Part shown: positions 22,139 through 32,001 of the stretch, piece by piece
Layout: every line of letters begins with the position of its first letter
Position numbering within the stretch: the first letter of the stretch is position 1
Assembly (NCBI RefSeq): GCF_014200395.1
Contig: NZ_JACHBS010000001.1
Location: 496,001-560,000, forward strand
Source: Microcella frigidaquae
GTDB lineage: Bacteria > Actinomycetota > Actinomycetes > Actinomycetales > Microbacteriaceae
Direction: 5' to 3'
Length of the DNA stretch: 64,000 nucleotides
Translations under genes and position numbers: made by a program
Notes under the pieces: model-generated
The model's input: only the letters and a program-made list of their open reading frames with translations
Database searches by the model: none
Told to the model about the DNA's origin: nothing

Positions 22139-22447
22139 TCAGCGCATCGCGAGGTCGGCGTCGAACTCGGCGACCAGCTCGTCGGGCAGGGTGTCGGGAA
22201 CCGTCGAGAGGCCCTCGATGACGGCGAGGCGGTCGCCCACCTCGCGCATGATGACCGAGATCGGGGTGTCGAGCGCCTCGGCGACCGAGGCGAGGATCTC
22301 GCTCGACGCCTCCTTCTGGCCGCGCTCGACCTCGCTCAGGTAGCCCAGCGCCACGCTCGCGCGACTGGCGACCTGCCGCAGGGTGCGGCCCTTCTGGAGG
22401 CGGACATCGCGGAGGACCTCGCCGATCTCTTGCCGGACCAGAACCAT
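22139..22447 (-). CDS. clgR: XRE-type regulator, ClgR-like
   Basis: 102 aa from the ATG at 22447, which has a near-perfect GAAGGAGGT ribosome site. Cro/CI helix-turn-helix: IGEVLRDVRLQKGRTLRQVA, then SVALGYLSEVERGQKEASSE. Order cinA-clgR-recA matches the place of clgR (activator of clp protease genes) in Corynebacterium and Mycobacterium; assignment rests on similarity and context. A 12-bp palindrome (22566-22577, ACACG-AC-CGTGT) lies in the upstream region. Confidence 0.82.
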   Translation of the reverse strand: MVLVRQEIGEVLRDVRLQKGRTLRQVASRASVALGYLSEVERGQKEASSEILASVAEALDTPISVIMREVGDRLAVIEGLSTVPDTLPDELVAEFDADLAMR

Positions 22448-22631
22448 GGTGACCTCCTTCACTGCCTCTCGGGCGGCTTGCGCCGGGCGGGTAACACTAC
22501 CCGAACCGGATGCGATTACTGTAACCGCCGCCACCTGTGCGCCGGTTGTCAGTCTGCTGTCTGTAACACGACCGTGTCGTATGGCATTCCCGAGCATCGT
22601 GGGCTCGTCAGCGCGGCGTCACGCAGCGGCG

Positions 22632-23171
22632 TCACGCGGCAGAGAACGCATCGAGCGCGTCGGCGAGCAGCGCGAGCGCCGCCGCGACCGCCTGGCGCCG
22701 CACCGCCGCGCGGTCGCCGGCGAAGCGGTGCTCGCGGACGAGCGTGCGCTCCGCATCCGCCACCGCGACGTAGACCAGGCCCACCGGGGCCGCACCCTGC
22801 GGATCGGGGCCGGCCACGCCCGTCGTCGCGACGCCCCAATCAGCCGGATGCCCGCCGACGGCCGCGACCGCGCGCACCCCCTCGGCCATCGCACTGGCGA
22901 CCGCCGGGTCGACCGGACCCGCCGCCGCGAGCAGCCCGGCATCGACCCCGAGCAGCGAATGCTTCAGCGCGGTGTCGTAGGCGACGACTCCCCCGCGGAC
23001 GACCGCGGAGGCACCGGGCACGCGGATCAACTCGGCGAGGAGCGCACCGCCGGTCAGCGACTCCGCGACCGCGACCGAACGGCCCTCGGCGATCAGCCGC
23101 TCGACGAGGACGGCGGTCGAGTCGACGGAGCCCGCGCCCGCCGCCGGGCTCGCCGCTCCCGCCACGGTCAC
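22632..23171 (-). CDS. CinA-family nicotinamide-nucleotide amidohydrolase (single domain)
   Basis: 179 aa, only the C-terminal CinA (PncC) domain: VAVAESLTGGALLAELIRVPGAS, VRGGVVAYDTALKHSLLGV, GVATTGVAGPDPQ. Such proteins deamidate NMN to recycle pyridine nucleotides. The N-terminal COG1058 half of full CinA is absent, as usual in actinobacteria. GTG start at 23171 follows pgsA by 7 bp. The 184 bp between this gene and clgR holds no gene. Confidence 0.9.
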   Translation of the reverse strand: MTVAGAASPAAGAGSVDSTAVLVERLIAEGRSVAVAESLTGGALLAELIRVPGASAVVRGGVVAYDTALKHSLLGVDAGLLAAAGPVDPAVASAMAEGVRAVAAVGGHPADWGVATTGVAGPDPQGAAPVGLVYVAVADAERTLVREHRFAGDRAAVRRQAVAAALALLADALDAFSAA

Positions 23172-23178
23172 GATGCCG

Positions 23179-23859
23179 TCACTCGGCGCGACGCGCGTGC
23201 CGCCGCGCCTGCACCAGGTACTCGATGCCGGTGACGACGGTCAGAACCACGGCGGCGGTCATGAGGACGGTGTTGAGGATGTGCACCCACTCGCCGAGCA
23301 CGGCCCAGAGCGGCAGCAGCGCGAACGAGATGGCGACCGCCTGCACCACCGTCTTGAGCTTGCCGCCGCGCGAGGCGGGGATCACCCGGTCGCGCAGGGC
23401 GATGAAGCGGTAGACGGTGATGCCCCACTCGCGCACGAGGATGATCGCCACCACCCACCAGGGAAGCTCGGCCAGGACCGCGAGCATGACGAGGGCCGCG
23501 CCGGTCAGCAGCTTGTCGGCGATCGGGTCGAGGAGGATCCCGAGGTCGGTGACGAGGTTGCGACGCCGTGCGAGCATGCCGTCGACGCCGTCGGTCGCGA
23601 TGGCGACGATGAAGAGCACGGCGGCCGCGACGCGGAGCGGCCCGTCGGCGCCGCCGTCCAGCACGAGGAGGACGACGAACAGCGGGGCGAGCAGGATGCG
23701 CACCACGGTGATGATGTTCGCCAGGTTGCCGCTGCTCGCGGGCGTCTCGCCCGCGCGTACCACCCGCCCGCGGAAGGAGTACGACCGGGTGCTCGCCTCG
23801 GGGTCGGTCACGCGGTCCTCCAGGTCGGCGCGGTCACGAGGCGTCGGCGCCTCAGTCAC
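23179..23859 (-). CDS. pgsA: CDP-diacylglycerol-glycerol-3-phosphate 3-phosphatidyltransferase
   Basis: 226 aa, integral membrane protein. The CDP-alcohol phosphotransferase signature is present: [10 protein letters not shown] followed by [12 protein letters not shown]. About five hydrophobic segments. Makes phosphatidylglycerol phosphate. It starts 8 bp inside ftsK and precedes cinA, a conserved actinobacterial order. Confidence 0.93.
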   Translation of the reverse strand: MTEAPTPRDRADLEDRVTDPEASTRSYSFRGRVVRAGETPASSGNLANIITVVRILLAPLFVVLLVLDGGADGPLRVAAAVLFIVAIATDGVDGMLARRRNLVTDLGILLDPIADKLLTGAALVMLAVLAELPWWVVAIILVREWGITVYRFIALRDRVIPASRGGKLKTVVQAVAISFALLPLWAVLGEWVHILNTVLMTAAVVLTVVTGIEYLVQARRHARRAE

Positions 23860-26587
23860 GATCGGTGAGCTGCCAGGCGTCCTCGTCCGAGTCGCCCTCG
23901 ACCTCAGGATAGCCCTCGGTCATGCGGGCGACGGGGTCGTCGGCCGCAGCACCACTGCTCGACCCGCCGCCCCCCGTCCCGCCGCCGGGGGCGCCGGCCG
24001 ACGCGGCGGGAGGCTCCTCGCCCCGCAGCCGCGCGAGCACCTCGGGCAGCTGGTCGGGCGACACGAGCACGTCGCGGGCCTTCGACCCCTCGGAGGGGCC
24101 GACGATCTCGCGCGACTCGAGGAGGTCCATCAGGCGGCCGGCCTTGGCGAAGCCGACCCGGAGCTTGCGCTGCAGCATCGAGGTCGACCCGAACTGCGTG
24201 CTGATGACCAGCTCGGCGGCGGCGAGCAGCACCTCGAGGTCGTCGCCGATGTCGCTGTCGATCTCGCGCTTCTGGGCCTCGGCTGCGACGTCGGCGCGGT
24301 ACTCGGGCAGGGCCTGCTGCTTGACGTGCTCGACGACGGCGTGGATCTCCTCCTCGGTGACCCAGGCTCCCTGCACGCGGATCGCCTTCGAGGCGCCCAT
24401 CGGCAGGAAGAGCGCATCGCCCTGGCCGATCAACTTGTCGGCGCCCGGCTGGTCAAGGATCACGCGGCTGTCCGTCATGCTCGAGACGGCGAAGGCGAGA
24501 CGGCTGGGCACGTTCGCCTTGATGAGGCCGGTCACGACGTCGACGCTCGGCCGCTGGGTCGCCAGCACCAGGTGGATGCCGCTCGCCCGGGCCAGCTGGG
24601 TGATGCGCACGATCGAGTCCTCGACATCGCGCGGCGCGACCATCATGAGGTCGGCGAGCTCGTCGACGACGACAAGCAGGTAGGGGTACGGCTGCAGCTG
24701 CCGCTGAGAGCCCTCGGGCAGCACGATCTCGTTGGCGAGCACGGCGCGGTTGAAGTCGTCGATGTGGCGGAACCCGAACGACGCGAGGTCGTCGTACCGC
24801 ATGTCCATCTCCTTGACGACCCACTGCAGTGCCTCGGCCGCCTTCTTCGGATTCGTGATGATCGGCGTGATGAGGTGCGGCACGCCCTGGTAGGCGGCCA
24901 GCTCGACGCGCTTCGGGTCGACGAGGACCATGCGCACCTCGGCCGGCTTCGCCCGCATGAGCACGCTCGTGATCATCGAGTTGATGAAGCTCGACTTTCC
25001 CGACCCGGTCGAACCGGCGACGAGCAGGTGCGGCATCTTGGCGAGGTTCGCGACGACGTAGCCGCCCTCGACGTCCTTGCCGACCCCGATCGCCATCGGG
25101 TGCAGGGCCTTGGATGCTGCGCTCGAGCGCAGCACATCGCCGAGGCTCACGATCTCGCGGTCGACGTTCGGGATCTCCACGCCGATCGCGCTCTTGCCGG
25201 GAATCGGCGAAAGGATGTTGACCTCGTTGCTCGCGACGGCGTACGAGATGTTGCGAGTGAGGGCCGTGAAGCGCTCCACCTTCACGCCCGGACCGAGCTC
25301 GACCTCGTACCGCGTCACGCTGGGGCCGCGGCTGAACCCCGTGACCCGAGCGTCGACCTGGAACTGCGTGAGCACCTCGGTGATCGCGGCCACCACGCTG
25401 TCGTTGGCGGCCGACTTCGCCTTCGGGGGATCCCCCGGCTTGAGGATGGTGGCCGCCGGCAGGCGGTAGGGCCGTGCGCCGGATGACCGGGGCGCGGGCG
25501 CGGAGAACTCGCCCGCCGCGCCGCGCTCGCTCGCCGTCGTGGCGAAGCCCGGGAGGACGGCCGGCGTCGCGGACTCGCGCGGGCTCGCGGGGGCATCCAC
25601 TTCGCCGGTGAACCGGGCCACGGCCTGCTCGGCCGCCGAGAGCACCTCGCCGAGGTTCTCCGTCACCGTCGCGCGCTCGAGCGGGTCGATGACCTCGGTG
25701 ACCGGGTCGCGCTCGACCGGGCTGTCGAAGGCGGCCGACTCGCGCGCCGAGCGGCCCTTGCGCCACCACGGCATCGAACTCGTGTCGTCGAGGTCGAGCC
25801 CCAGGTCGGTGAGCGAGCCGAACTCGACCGGCGTCGTCTCGCTCGCGGGCTTCTGCTTCGGCTCGCGCGGCGCCAGCTCGGCGCCGAACAGGTACGCGTA
25901 GAGCTCGCGCAGGCGGTCGCCGATGCGGTTCGGCGGCGTCTTGGTCATGATCAGCACTGACAGCAGGGCGAGCAGCACGAGGGCGGGAACGGCCACCCAG
26001 ATGCTCGCGAGCAGCAGCACGCCGCCGAGCACCCAGCCCACGAGGCCCCCGGCCTGCGCGAGCGCGAGTGGCGGGAGCGCGGGCTGCGGGGCGCCGAGCG
26101 CGACATGGCACAGGGCGCTCACGCTCGCGACCAGCAGCCCGAGGCCGATGCCGATGCGGGTGTTGTCGTGCACGCTCGCCGGGTGCCGAAACAGCCAGGC
26201 CGCGAAGACGATGAGGATCACCGGCAGCGCGAACGAGACGCGTCCGATCAATCCGCCGAAGGTCCAGGCGTTGAGCGCGACCGCCACCGGGTCGGCCATG
26301 AAGAACCACTCGACGACGACGCCGATGACGGCGAGCACGATGAAGAAGAACGGCACGCCGTCGCGGCGCTCCTCCTTGGCCAGGGTCTCGCGGCCGAACA
26401 CGCGGAACGCGGCACCGGTCACGTGGGCGAGGCCCATCCAGGCGCGGGTCAGGATGCCCGGCTGCGGCTCGGCGACCGGCAGCTTCTTCGTGGCCGCGGC
26501 GGAGGAGCTGCGGTTGCGGGTCGAGCCCGACCCCGAGCGCGCCGAACCCGAGCGCGGGCGCGCCGACGACCGTGTGCTCGAAGCCAT
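23852..26587 (-). CDS. ftsK: DNA translocase FtsK
   Basis: 911 aa. N-terminal basic region, then four or five membrane segments between about 60 and 220 ([20 protein letters not shown] onwards), a ~170-residue linker, the RecA-like motor ([17 protein letters not shown]alker [15 protein letters not shown]alker B) and a C-terminal winged-helix gamma domain ([20 protein letters not shown]). Moves chromosome ends through the division septum. The ATG has TACCGT (26594-26599) exactly 6 nt upstream, suggesting a leaderless transcript. Confidence 0.97.
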   Translation of the reverse strand: MASSTRSSARPRSGSARSGSGSTRNRSSSAAATKKLPVAEPQPGILTRAWMGLAHVTGAAFRVFGRETLAKEERRDGVPFFFIVLAVIGVVVEWFFMADPVAVALNAWTFGGLIGRVSFALPVILIVFAAWLFRHPASVHDNTRIGIGLGLLVASVSALCHVALGAPQPALPPLALAQAGGLVGWVLGGVLLLASIWVAVPALVLLALLSVLIMTKTPPNRIGDRLRELYAYLFGAELAPREPKQKPASETTPVEFGSLTDLGLDLDDTSSMPWWRKGRSARESAAFDSPVERDPVTEVIDPLERATVTENLGEVLSAAEQAVARFTGEVDAPASPRESATPAVLPGFATTASERGAAGEFSAPAPRSSGARPYRLPAATILKPGDPPKAKSAANDSVVAAITEVLTQFQVDARVTGFSRGPSVTRYEVELGPGVKVERFTALTRNISYAVASNEVNILSPIPGKSAIGVEIPNVDREIVSLGDVLRSSAASKALHPMAIGVGKDVEGGYVVANLAKMPHLLVAGSTGSGKSSFINSMITSVLMRAKPAEVRMVLVDPKRVELAAYQGVPHLITPIITNPKKAAEALQWVVKEMDMRYDDLASFGFRHIDDFNRAVLANEIVLPEGSQRQLQPYPYLLVVVDELADLMMVAPRDVEDSIVRITQLARASGIHLVLATQRPSVDVVTGLIKANVPSRLAFAVSSMTDSRVILDQPGADKLIGQGDALFLPMGASKAIRVQGAWVTEEEIHAVVEHVKQQALPEYRADVAAEAQKREIDSDIGDDLEVLLAAAELVISTQFGSTSMLQRKLRVGFAKAGRLMDLLESREIVGPSEGSKARDVLVSPDQLPEVLARLRGEEPPAASAGAPGGGTGGGGSSSGAAADDPVARMTEGYPEVEGDSDEDAWQLTDRD

Positions 26588-26635
26588 GCGCCCACGGTAC
26601 CCGCGCGATCCGACGCGGCCCGGGGCGACACGCGC

Positions 26636-26803
26636 CTACGCTCCGTCGGGCTCCGGCGGCTGCCCGGCGGCGTCCTCGGCGGCCCAGCCGCCGAGCGACA
26701 TGAGCGACTCGAGAGTCGGCGGAACGGCCATGGCGAAGTCCGGACCGCACATCGCCAGGGCGGGCAGGAGGCCCGCCGAGGGCAGGAAGCGCGGATTCGT
26801 CAC
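26636..26803 (-). CDS. Possible small protein upstream of ftsK
   Basis: 55 codons from GTG 26803 to TAG 26636, starting MTNPRFLPSAGLLPALAMCG. Third codon positions are strongly GC, as in the real genes here, and the frame is the only sensible one in the 400 bp between ftsK and RNase J. No ribosome site, no recognisable domain, so this remains tentative. Confidence 0.35.
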   Translation of the reverse strand: MTNPRFLPSAGLLPALAMCGPDFAMAVPPTLESLMSLGGWAAEDAAGQPPEPDGA

Positions 26804-26866
26804 GAGGTCAGGCTACGCCCCCGGCCCGAGGCGTCGCGACACCCGTTCGGGGTGAGGGAGGGCTAC

Positions 26867-26988
26867 GCCTCGGCCCGCGCCGCTGCGCGGCGCGGCAAAC
26901 CGGCGCTGTCTGGGTGATCGAGGCCGTCAGGCCTCGGCCCGCGCCGCTCCGCGGCGCGGCAAACCGGCGCTGTCTGGGTGATCGAGGC
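26867..26988. repeat. Tandem 58-bp repeat with internal hairpins downstream of RNase J
   Basis: Two copies (26867-26924 and 26931-26988) differ at one base and are 6 bp apart. Each contains a 9-bp inverted repeat (CCGCGCCGC/GCGGCGCGG, 3-nt loop). A third perfect 9-bp hairpin, GATCGAGGC/GCCTCGATC at 26980-27000, straddles the RNase J stop codon. Together they may act as transcript terminators or 3'-end stabilisers. Confidence 0.8.
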
Positions 26989-28664
26989 TACGCCTCGATC
27001 ACCACCGGCACGATCATCGGACGGCGACGGTGCTGCGTGTTCACCCAGCGGCCGACCACGCGCCGCACGACCTGGCTGAAGGCGTGCTGGTCGCGCGTCC
27101 CATTCGCCGCGGCCTCGGCGAGCGCCGCCACGATCTGCGGCTTCACCTCATCGAACACCGCCTCGTCGGGCGCGAAGCCGCGGGCGTGGATCTCGGGCCC
27201 GACGACGGCGCGCCCGGTCTGCGCATCCACCGCCACGAAGATGGAGATGAAGCCCTCCTCCGCGAGGATCCGGCGGTCCTTCAGGTCGGCGTCGGTGATC
27301 GCGCCGACGGTCGAGCCGTCGACGTAGACGAAGCCGATGTCGAGCTGGCCGACGACGCGGGCGACGCCGTCGCGCAGGTCGACGACCGAGCCGTTGTCGG
27401 CGAGCAGCACGTTCTGCTCGGGCACGCCGGTCGCGATGGCGAGCTCGGCGTTCGCGACGAGGTGCCGCTGCTCGCCATGCACCGGCATGACGTTCTTGGG
27501 CCGCAGCACGTTGTAGAAGTAGAGCAGCTCGCCGGCCGAGGCGTGGCCCGAGACGTGCACGCGCGCGGTGCCCTTGTGCACGACCTTCGCGCCGAGCTTC
27601 ATGAGCCCGTTGATGACGCGGTAGACGGCATTCTCGTTGCCCGGGATCAGGCTCGAGGCGAGGATGACCGTGTCACCCTCGCCGATCTCGATCTGGTGCT
27701 CGAGGTTCGCCATGCGCGCGAGCACGGCCATCGGCTCGCCCTGGCTGCCGGTCGACATGTAGACGATCTGGTCGTCGGGCAGCGTGGCAGCCTTCTTGTG
27801 GTCGATCAGGATGCCCTCCGGCACCTTCAGGAACCCGAGATCGGCGGCGATCGTCATGTTGCGCACCATGCTGCGGCCCATGAGCGCCACCTTGCGGCCG
27901 TTGGCGTGGGCGGCGTCGAGCACCTGCTGCACGCGGTGCACGTGGCTCGAGAAGCTGGCCACGATGACGCGGCGGCGGGCGCGGGCGATGACGTTCTCGA
28001 GCACGGGACCGATGTCGCGCTCGAGCGCGGTGAAGCCGGGCACGTCGGCGTTCGTCGAGTCGCTCAGCACGAGGTCGACGCCCTTCTCGCCCCAGCGGGC
28101 CACCGCGCGGAGGTCGGTGATGCGGTCGTCGAGGGGAAGCTGGTCCATCTTGAAGTCGCCGGTGTGGAGCACGGTGCCGGCGGGCGTGGAGACGACGATG
28201 GCGAGAGCATCCGGGATCGAGTGGTTCACGGCGATGAACTCGAGCGCGAACGGGCCGAGCTGCTCGACCTGCCCCTCCTTCACCGTGTGGGTGTAGGGCT
28301 GGATGCGGTGCTCCTTGAGCTTCGCCTCGATGAGCGCGAGCGTGAGGGTCGAGCCGATGATCGGGATGTCCTGCCGCATCCGCAGCAGGTACGGCACAGC
28401 GCCGATGTGGTCCTCGTGGCCGTGGGTGAGCACCACGGCGACGACGTCGTCGAGCCGGTCGCGGATCGGGCCGAAGTCGGGGAGGATCAGGTCGACGCCG
28501 GGCTGGGTCTCCTCGGGGAAGAGCACGCCGGCGTCGATGATGAGCAGCTTGCCGCCGAACTCGTAGGCGGTCATGTTGCGGCCGATCTCGCCGACGCCGC
28601 CCAGCGGGATGATGCGCAGGGTGCTCGGGTCGAGGGCGGGCGGGTCGAAGAGGTCGTGGGGCAT
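26988..28664 (-). CDS. rnj: Ribonuclease J
   Basis: 558 aa from the ATG at 28664 (MPHDLFDPPALDP). Metallo-beta-lactamase/beta-CASP architecture: LTHGHEDHIGAVPYLL, LHTGDFKMD, LSDSTNADVPG, VHVSGHASAGELL and MPVHGEQRHL, then the C-terminal dimerisation domain. A 5'-exonuclease and endonuclease in mRNA decay and rRNA maturation. It is 67 bp after dapA, the common actinobacterial arrangement. Confidence 0.96.
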   Translation of the reverse strand: MPHDLFDPPALDPSTLRIIPLGGVGEIGRNMTAYEFGGKLLIIDAGVLFPEETQPGVDLILPDFGPIRDRLDDVVAVVLTHGHEDHIGAVPYLLRMRQDIPIIGSTLTLALIEAKLKEHRIQPYTHTVKEGQVEQLGPFALEFIAVNHSIPDALAIVVSTPAGTVLHTGDFKMDQLPLDDRITDLRAVARWGEKGVDLVLSDSTNADVPGFTALERDIGPVLENVIARARRRVIVASFSSHVHRVQQVLDAAHANGRKVALMGRSMVRNMTIAADLGFLKVPEGILIDHKKAATLPDDQIVYMSTGSQGEPMAVLARMANLEHQIEIGEGDTVILASSLIPGNENAVYRVINGLMKLGAKVVHKGTARVHVSGHASAGELLYFYNVLRPKNVMPVHGEQRHLVANAELAIATGVPEQNVLLADNGSVVDLRDGVARVVGQLDIGFVYVDGSTVGAITDADLKDRRILAEEGFISIFVAVDAQTGRAVVGPEIHARGFAPDEAVFDEVKPQIVAALAEAAANGTRDQHAFSQVVRRVVGRWVNTQHRRRPMIVPVVIEA

Positions 28665-28731
28665 GGTCCGCCTGACTGGTTGTGATGCGCGGTCTGTCGC
28701 GCTCGGAGGGGCTCGTGCCCCGGGGTGTGGT

Positions 28732-29706
28732 CTATCGGGTGGTGCCGGCCACCTTCGGCAGGGCACCGCCGGCCGCCGCGTTGCGGTCGGGCCGGAAGTT
28801 GCGGAAGTCGACGCCCTGCAGGTCGCTCACCAGGTCGAGCTCGGCCTCGATGATCGCGGCCTCGTGCTCCTCCGGGCCGACCAGGGGAAGCCGAACGCGC
28901 GGCGAGCCGATGCGGCCGAGACCGTGCAGCACGTACTTGGTGGCGACGGTGCCGGGGACGTGGGTCATGATGGCGCGCACGAGCGGCTCGAGGCGCTGGT
29001 GCTCGGCGGTGGCCGTCGCCAGGTCGTTGCGGTTCACCGCGTCGACGATGGTGCGGTACGCCCCGGGGACGACGTTCGCCGTGACGCCGATGAGGCCCGT
29101 GCCGCCGATCGCGAGCGTCGGCAGAACGTTCGCGTCGTCGCCGGCGAAGTACATCAGGTCGGTCTGGTTCATGACCCGGCTGACCTCGCTCAGGTCGCCC
29201 TTCGCGTCTTTCACCGCCAGGATGTTCGGGTGCTTCGCGGCGCGCAGGACGGTCTCGTACGTGATCTCGATGCCCGCGCGGCCCGGGATGTCGTAGAGGA
29301 TCACCGGCAGATCGGTCGCGTCGGCGATCATGCGGAAGTGCGTGAGCACACCGGCCTGGGTCGGCTTGTTGTAGTAGGGCGTCACGATCATGACGCCGTC
29401 GGCGCCGGCCTTCTCGCTGGCCTTGTAGAGCTCGATGGCGTGCGCGGTCTCGTTCGAGCCGCCGCCCGTGATGATGGATGCCCGGCCGGCGCTGACCGAC
29501 TTGCCGACCTCGACCAGGCGCAGCTTCTCGGCGTCGGTGAGGGTGCTGGTCTCACCGGTCGTGCCGGTGACGACGACGCCGTCGGCCCCGTTGCTGATCA
29601 CATCGTCGATGTGCTTCTCGACCGCGGCCCAGTCGACCTCGCCGTCGGGGAGCATGGGCGTGACGAGGGCGACGAGCACCTGGCCGAAGGGATTGTTCGC
29701 AGACAC
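28732..29706 (-). CDS. dapA: 4-hydroxy-tetrahydrodipicolinate synthase
   Basis: 324 aa. Barrel enzyme with VVVTGTTGETSTLTDAEK, MIVTPYYNKPTQ, the Schiff-base lysine in NILAVKDAKGDLSEV and the catalytic YDIPGRAG tyrosine segment. First committed step of lysine/DAP synthesis. The GTG at 29706 has TACCCT (29714-29719) 7 nt upstream, a leaderless pattern. dapB and dapF are elsewhere in this window. Confidence 0.96.
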   Translation of the reverse strand: MSANNPFGQVLVALVTPMLPDGEVDWAAVEKHIDDVISNGADGVVVTGTTGETSTLTDAEKLRLVEVGKSVSAGRASIITGGGSNETAHAIELYKASEKAGADGVMIVTPYYNKPTQAGVLTHFRMIADATDLPVILYDIPGRAGIEITYETVLRAAKHPNILAVKDAKGDLSEVSRVMNQTDLMYFAGDDANVLPTLAIGGTGLIGVTANVVPGAYRTIVDAVNRNDLATATAEHQRLEPLVRAIMTHVPGTVATKYVLHGLGRIGSPRVRLPLVGPEEHEAAIIEAELDLVSDLQGVDFRNFRPDRNAAAGGALPKVAGTTR

Positions 29707-29748
29707 GTGCTTCAGGGTATCGCGCCGCGGTGCCGAGCGGGCCGCGGG

Positions 29749-30483
29749 CTACGGGGCGACGCGGCCGTTGCCGTTGAACGACTCGTAGGTGAGCGGCATG
29801 AGCGCGGCGAAGTGCTGCTCCATCTGCTCGGCGACCATCTCGATCTCGCGCTGCGGGAAGGACGGGAAGTGCGTGCCCTCGCGCTTGGTGCGCAGCGAGA
29901 GGAAGTTCATGAGCGAGCGGGCGTTCATCGTGACGTACATGGTGCTGTAGATCGTCACGGGGAGGACCGCGCGGGCCACCTCGCGCGCGATGCCCGCGTC
30001 GAGCATCCGCTGATACGACGCGTAGGCGGCGGTGCAGGATGCCCGCACCTCGGCGTCGACGAGCGCGAGCTGCTCGGCACTGCCCGGCAGGAACTCGTAG
30101 GCGCCGGGCTTGCCGACCTGCACGAGGTTGCGGTCGGGGCCGGGAACGTAGAACACGGGGCGCAGCTCGCGATAGCGGCCCGACTCCTCGTTGTACGAGG
30201 CGATGCGGTGCCGCATGAACTCGCGGAAGACGAAGATCGGCGCCTGCACGTAGAAGGTCATCGAGTTGTGCTCGAAGGGCGAGCCGTGGCGGTCTCGCAT
30301 CAGGTAGTTGATGAGGCCGCGATCGCGGGCGGTCGCCTCGTCGCCGCTCGCCGCGGCCTCGAGGGTCTGCTCGCCCTGCGTCGAGACGCGGGCGGCGAAC
30401 AGCACGTCGCTGTCGTGAGCACTGGCCCGGACGAGCTCGACGGTCACGTCGGAGCGGAACTGGATCTCGGCGGCGTCGGTCAC
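29749..30483 (-). CDS. thyX: Flavin-dependent thymidylate synthase ThyX
   Basis: 244 aa from the GTG at 30483 (MTDAAEIQFRSDVTVELV). The ThyX signature RHRIASYNEESGRY is intact, with the C-terminal MNARSLMNFLSLR. Converts dUMP to dTMP using methylene-THF and FAD. I chose this start because TAGGGT (30491-30496) lies 7 nt upstream, the spacing seen at many genes here, and because homology begins there. It precedes dapA by 42 bp. Confidence 0.95.
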   Translation of the reverse strand: MTDAAEIQFRSDVTVELVRASAHDSDVLFAARVSTQGEQTLEAAASGDEATARDRGLINYLMRDRHGSPFEHNSMTFYVQAPIFVFREFMRHRIASYNEESGRYRELRPVFYVPGPDRNLVQVGKPGAYEFLPGSAEQLALVDAEVRASCTAAYASYQRMLDAGIAREVARAVLPVTIYSTMYVTMNARSLMNFLSLRTKREGTHFPSFPQREIEMVAEQMEQHFAALMPLTYESFNGNGRVAP

Positions 30484-30588
30484 GATCGCCACCCTATCGG
30501 GGTGCCCCGGCCACCGCGGCGGCCCGCTCGCGCGTCGCACAGCGTCATACGCGGGAATACCCGACGCGCGTTTCCTATTGTGAGGGGC

Positions 30589-31014
30589 ATGGATGCTCTC
30601 ACCGCCCTGCTCTTGATCGCCGGTCTCATCGGCGCGGCGACCCTGCTCGGGTTGCTCGTGCGGGCCCGCGGCACGCGCGTCGCCGAGGGCTGCGGCGGAG
30701 ACGAGCACCAGCTCGCCGTGGAGGGCGCCGAGGTCACCCTCGTGCAGCTGTCGAGTCCGGTGTGCTCGGCGTGCGCCGCGATGCGGCGGGTCGCCGAGAC
30801 GCTGGTCGCCGCCGACCCGACGGTCGCCCACCGCGAGATCGACGTCGTCGACGAGCCGGAGGTTGCCCGGCGGCACTCGGTGTACTCGACGCCGACGACG
30901 CTTGTGCTCGACGGGGAAGGGCACGTTCGCGCCCGCCTGATCGGCGCGGTGACGCCCGCCGACGTGCGCGCGGCGGTCGACGCCGCCCGCCTGCCCGTGG
31001 CGGTGCCGGCGTGA
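30589..31014 (+). CDS. Membrane-anchored thioredoxin-like protein
   Basis: 141 aa. One N-terminal membrane helix (ALTALLLIAGLIGAATLLGL), then a thioredoxin fold facing outside with a CxxC centre (SSPVCSACAAMRR) and the cis-Pro loop VYSTPTTLVLDG. Its start overlaps a TATTGT hexamer spaced 7 nt (30576-30581), so the mRNA may be leaderless. The stop overlaps the next gene by 4 bp; DUF4395 partners often accompany such thioredoxins. Confidence 0.85.
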   Translation: MDALTALLLIAGLIGAATLLGLLVRARGTRVAEGCGGDEHQLAVEGAEVTLVQLSSPVCSACAAMRRVAETLVAADPTVAHREIDVVDEPEVARRHSVYSTPTTLVLDGEGHVRARLIGAVTPADVRAAVDAARLPVAVPA

Positions 31015-31535
31015 GCGGCGAGCGTCCGGCACCGGACGCCCCGGCGGGCACGCCGTTCGGCATCGACCCGCGCGGCCCCCGGTTCGGGGCGGCCATCACA
31101 GCGGCGCTGCTGCTCGTCGTCATCCTGCTCGGGCTCACCGAGCAGCAGGGGGCCGACCTCGTGGCCCGCGCGCTGCAGCCCTCCGCCCTGCTGCTCACCG
31201 CGCTTGTCGCGCTGTTCGCGTGGGGGGCGTTCGCGGGCATCCAGAAGCACCCCTACGGTCTGCTGTTCCGCCGCCTGATCGCCCCGCGCCTGGCCCCGCC
31301 GACCGAGCGCGAGCACCCCGCTCCCCCGACGTTCGCGCAACTGGTGGGCCTTCTGGTGACGGTGACGGGCCTCGTGCTGCACCTGATCGGGGTGCCCGGT
31401 GCCCTCGTCGTGGCCGCTGCGGCCGCGTTCATCGCCGCGTTCCTCAACGCGGCGTTCGCCTACTGCCTGGGATGCCAGCTGTACGTGCTCCTGGCGAGGC
31501 TGGGAATCCTCCGCACGCGGGGTGCGCGCGCGTAG
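31011..31535 (+). CDS. DUF4395 membrane protein
   Basis: 174 aa from a GTG that overlaps the preceding stop (GTGA). Four hydrophobic segments; FGIDPRGPRFGAAITA and a late YCLGCQLYVLL with a CxxC are typical of DUF4395. The cysteine pair and coupling to a thioredoxin-like gene suggest redox exchange across the membrane, which is inference. Confidence 0.82.
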   Translation: MSGERPAPDAPAGTPFGIDPRGPRFGAAITAALLLVVILLGLTEQQGADLVARALQPSALLLTALVALFAWGAFAGIQKHPYGLLFRRLIAPRLAPPTEREHPAPPTFAQLVGLLVTVTGLVLHLIGVPGALVVAAAAAFIAAFLNAAFAYCLGCQLYVLLARLGILRTRGARA

Positions 31536-31575
31536 GCTGGAGACCTCCCGACCCCGAGACGCAAGGAGCACCGCC

Positions 31576-32001
31576 ATGGCCGTGACCAGTGAAGCGACGA
31601 CCCTCTGGTTCGGGTCGCTCATGGAGGGGTCGGGGACGACCTCACTCGATTCGTCCGACGCCGGCGAGTTCCCGGTCACCTGGGCCGCCCGCTCGGAGGG
31701 CGTCGCGGGCCGCAGCAACCCGGAGGAGTTGCTCGGCGCCGCGCACTCGGCCTGCTACTCGATGGCGCTGTCGCACGCCCTGGCCGGTGCCGGGCACGCG
31801 CCCGAGAGCCTGCAGGTGACGGCCGCCGTCACCTTCGTGCCCGGCGAGGGCATCACCGGCAGCCACCTGCTCGTGAGCGCGAAGGTGCCGGGCCTGACGG
31901 CCGAGCAGTTCCAGGAGTTCGCCGAGGGCGCGAAGACCGGCTGCCCGGTGTCGCGGGCCCTCGCGGGCATCCCCATCACGCTCGAAGCCTCGCTCGCGTA
32001 G
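31576..32001 (+). CDS. OsmC/Ohr family peroxidase
   Basis: 141 aa. The two reactive cysteines are in LLGAAHSACYSMALSHAL and EGAKTGCPVSRALAGI, so catalysis of organic hydroperoxide reduction is plausible. AAGGAG precedes the ATG at 31576. The stop is shared by one base with the downstream epimerase start. A TAGGCT hexamer sits at 31533-31538, about 40 bp upstream. Confidence 0.88.
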   Translation: MAVTSEATTLWFGSLMEGSGTTSLDSSDAGEFPVTWAARSEGVAGRSNPEELLGAAHSACYSMALSHALAGAGHAPESLQVTAAVTFVPGEGITGSHLLVSAKVPGLTAEQFQEFAEGAKTGCPVSRALAGIPITLEASLA

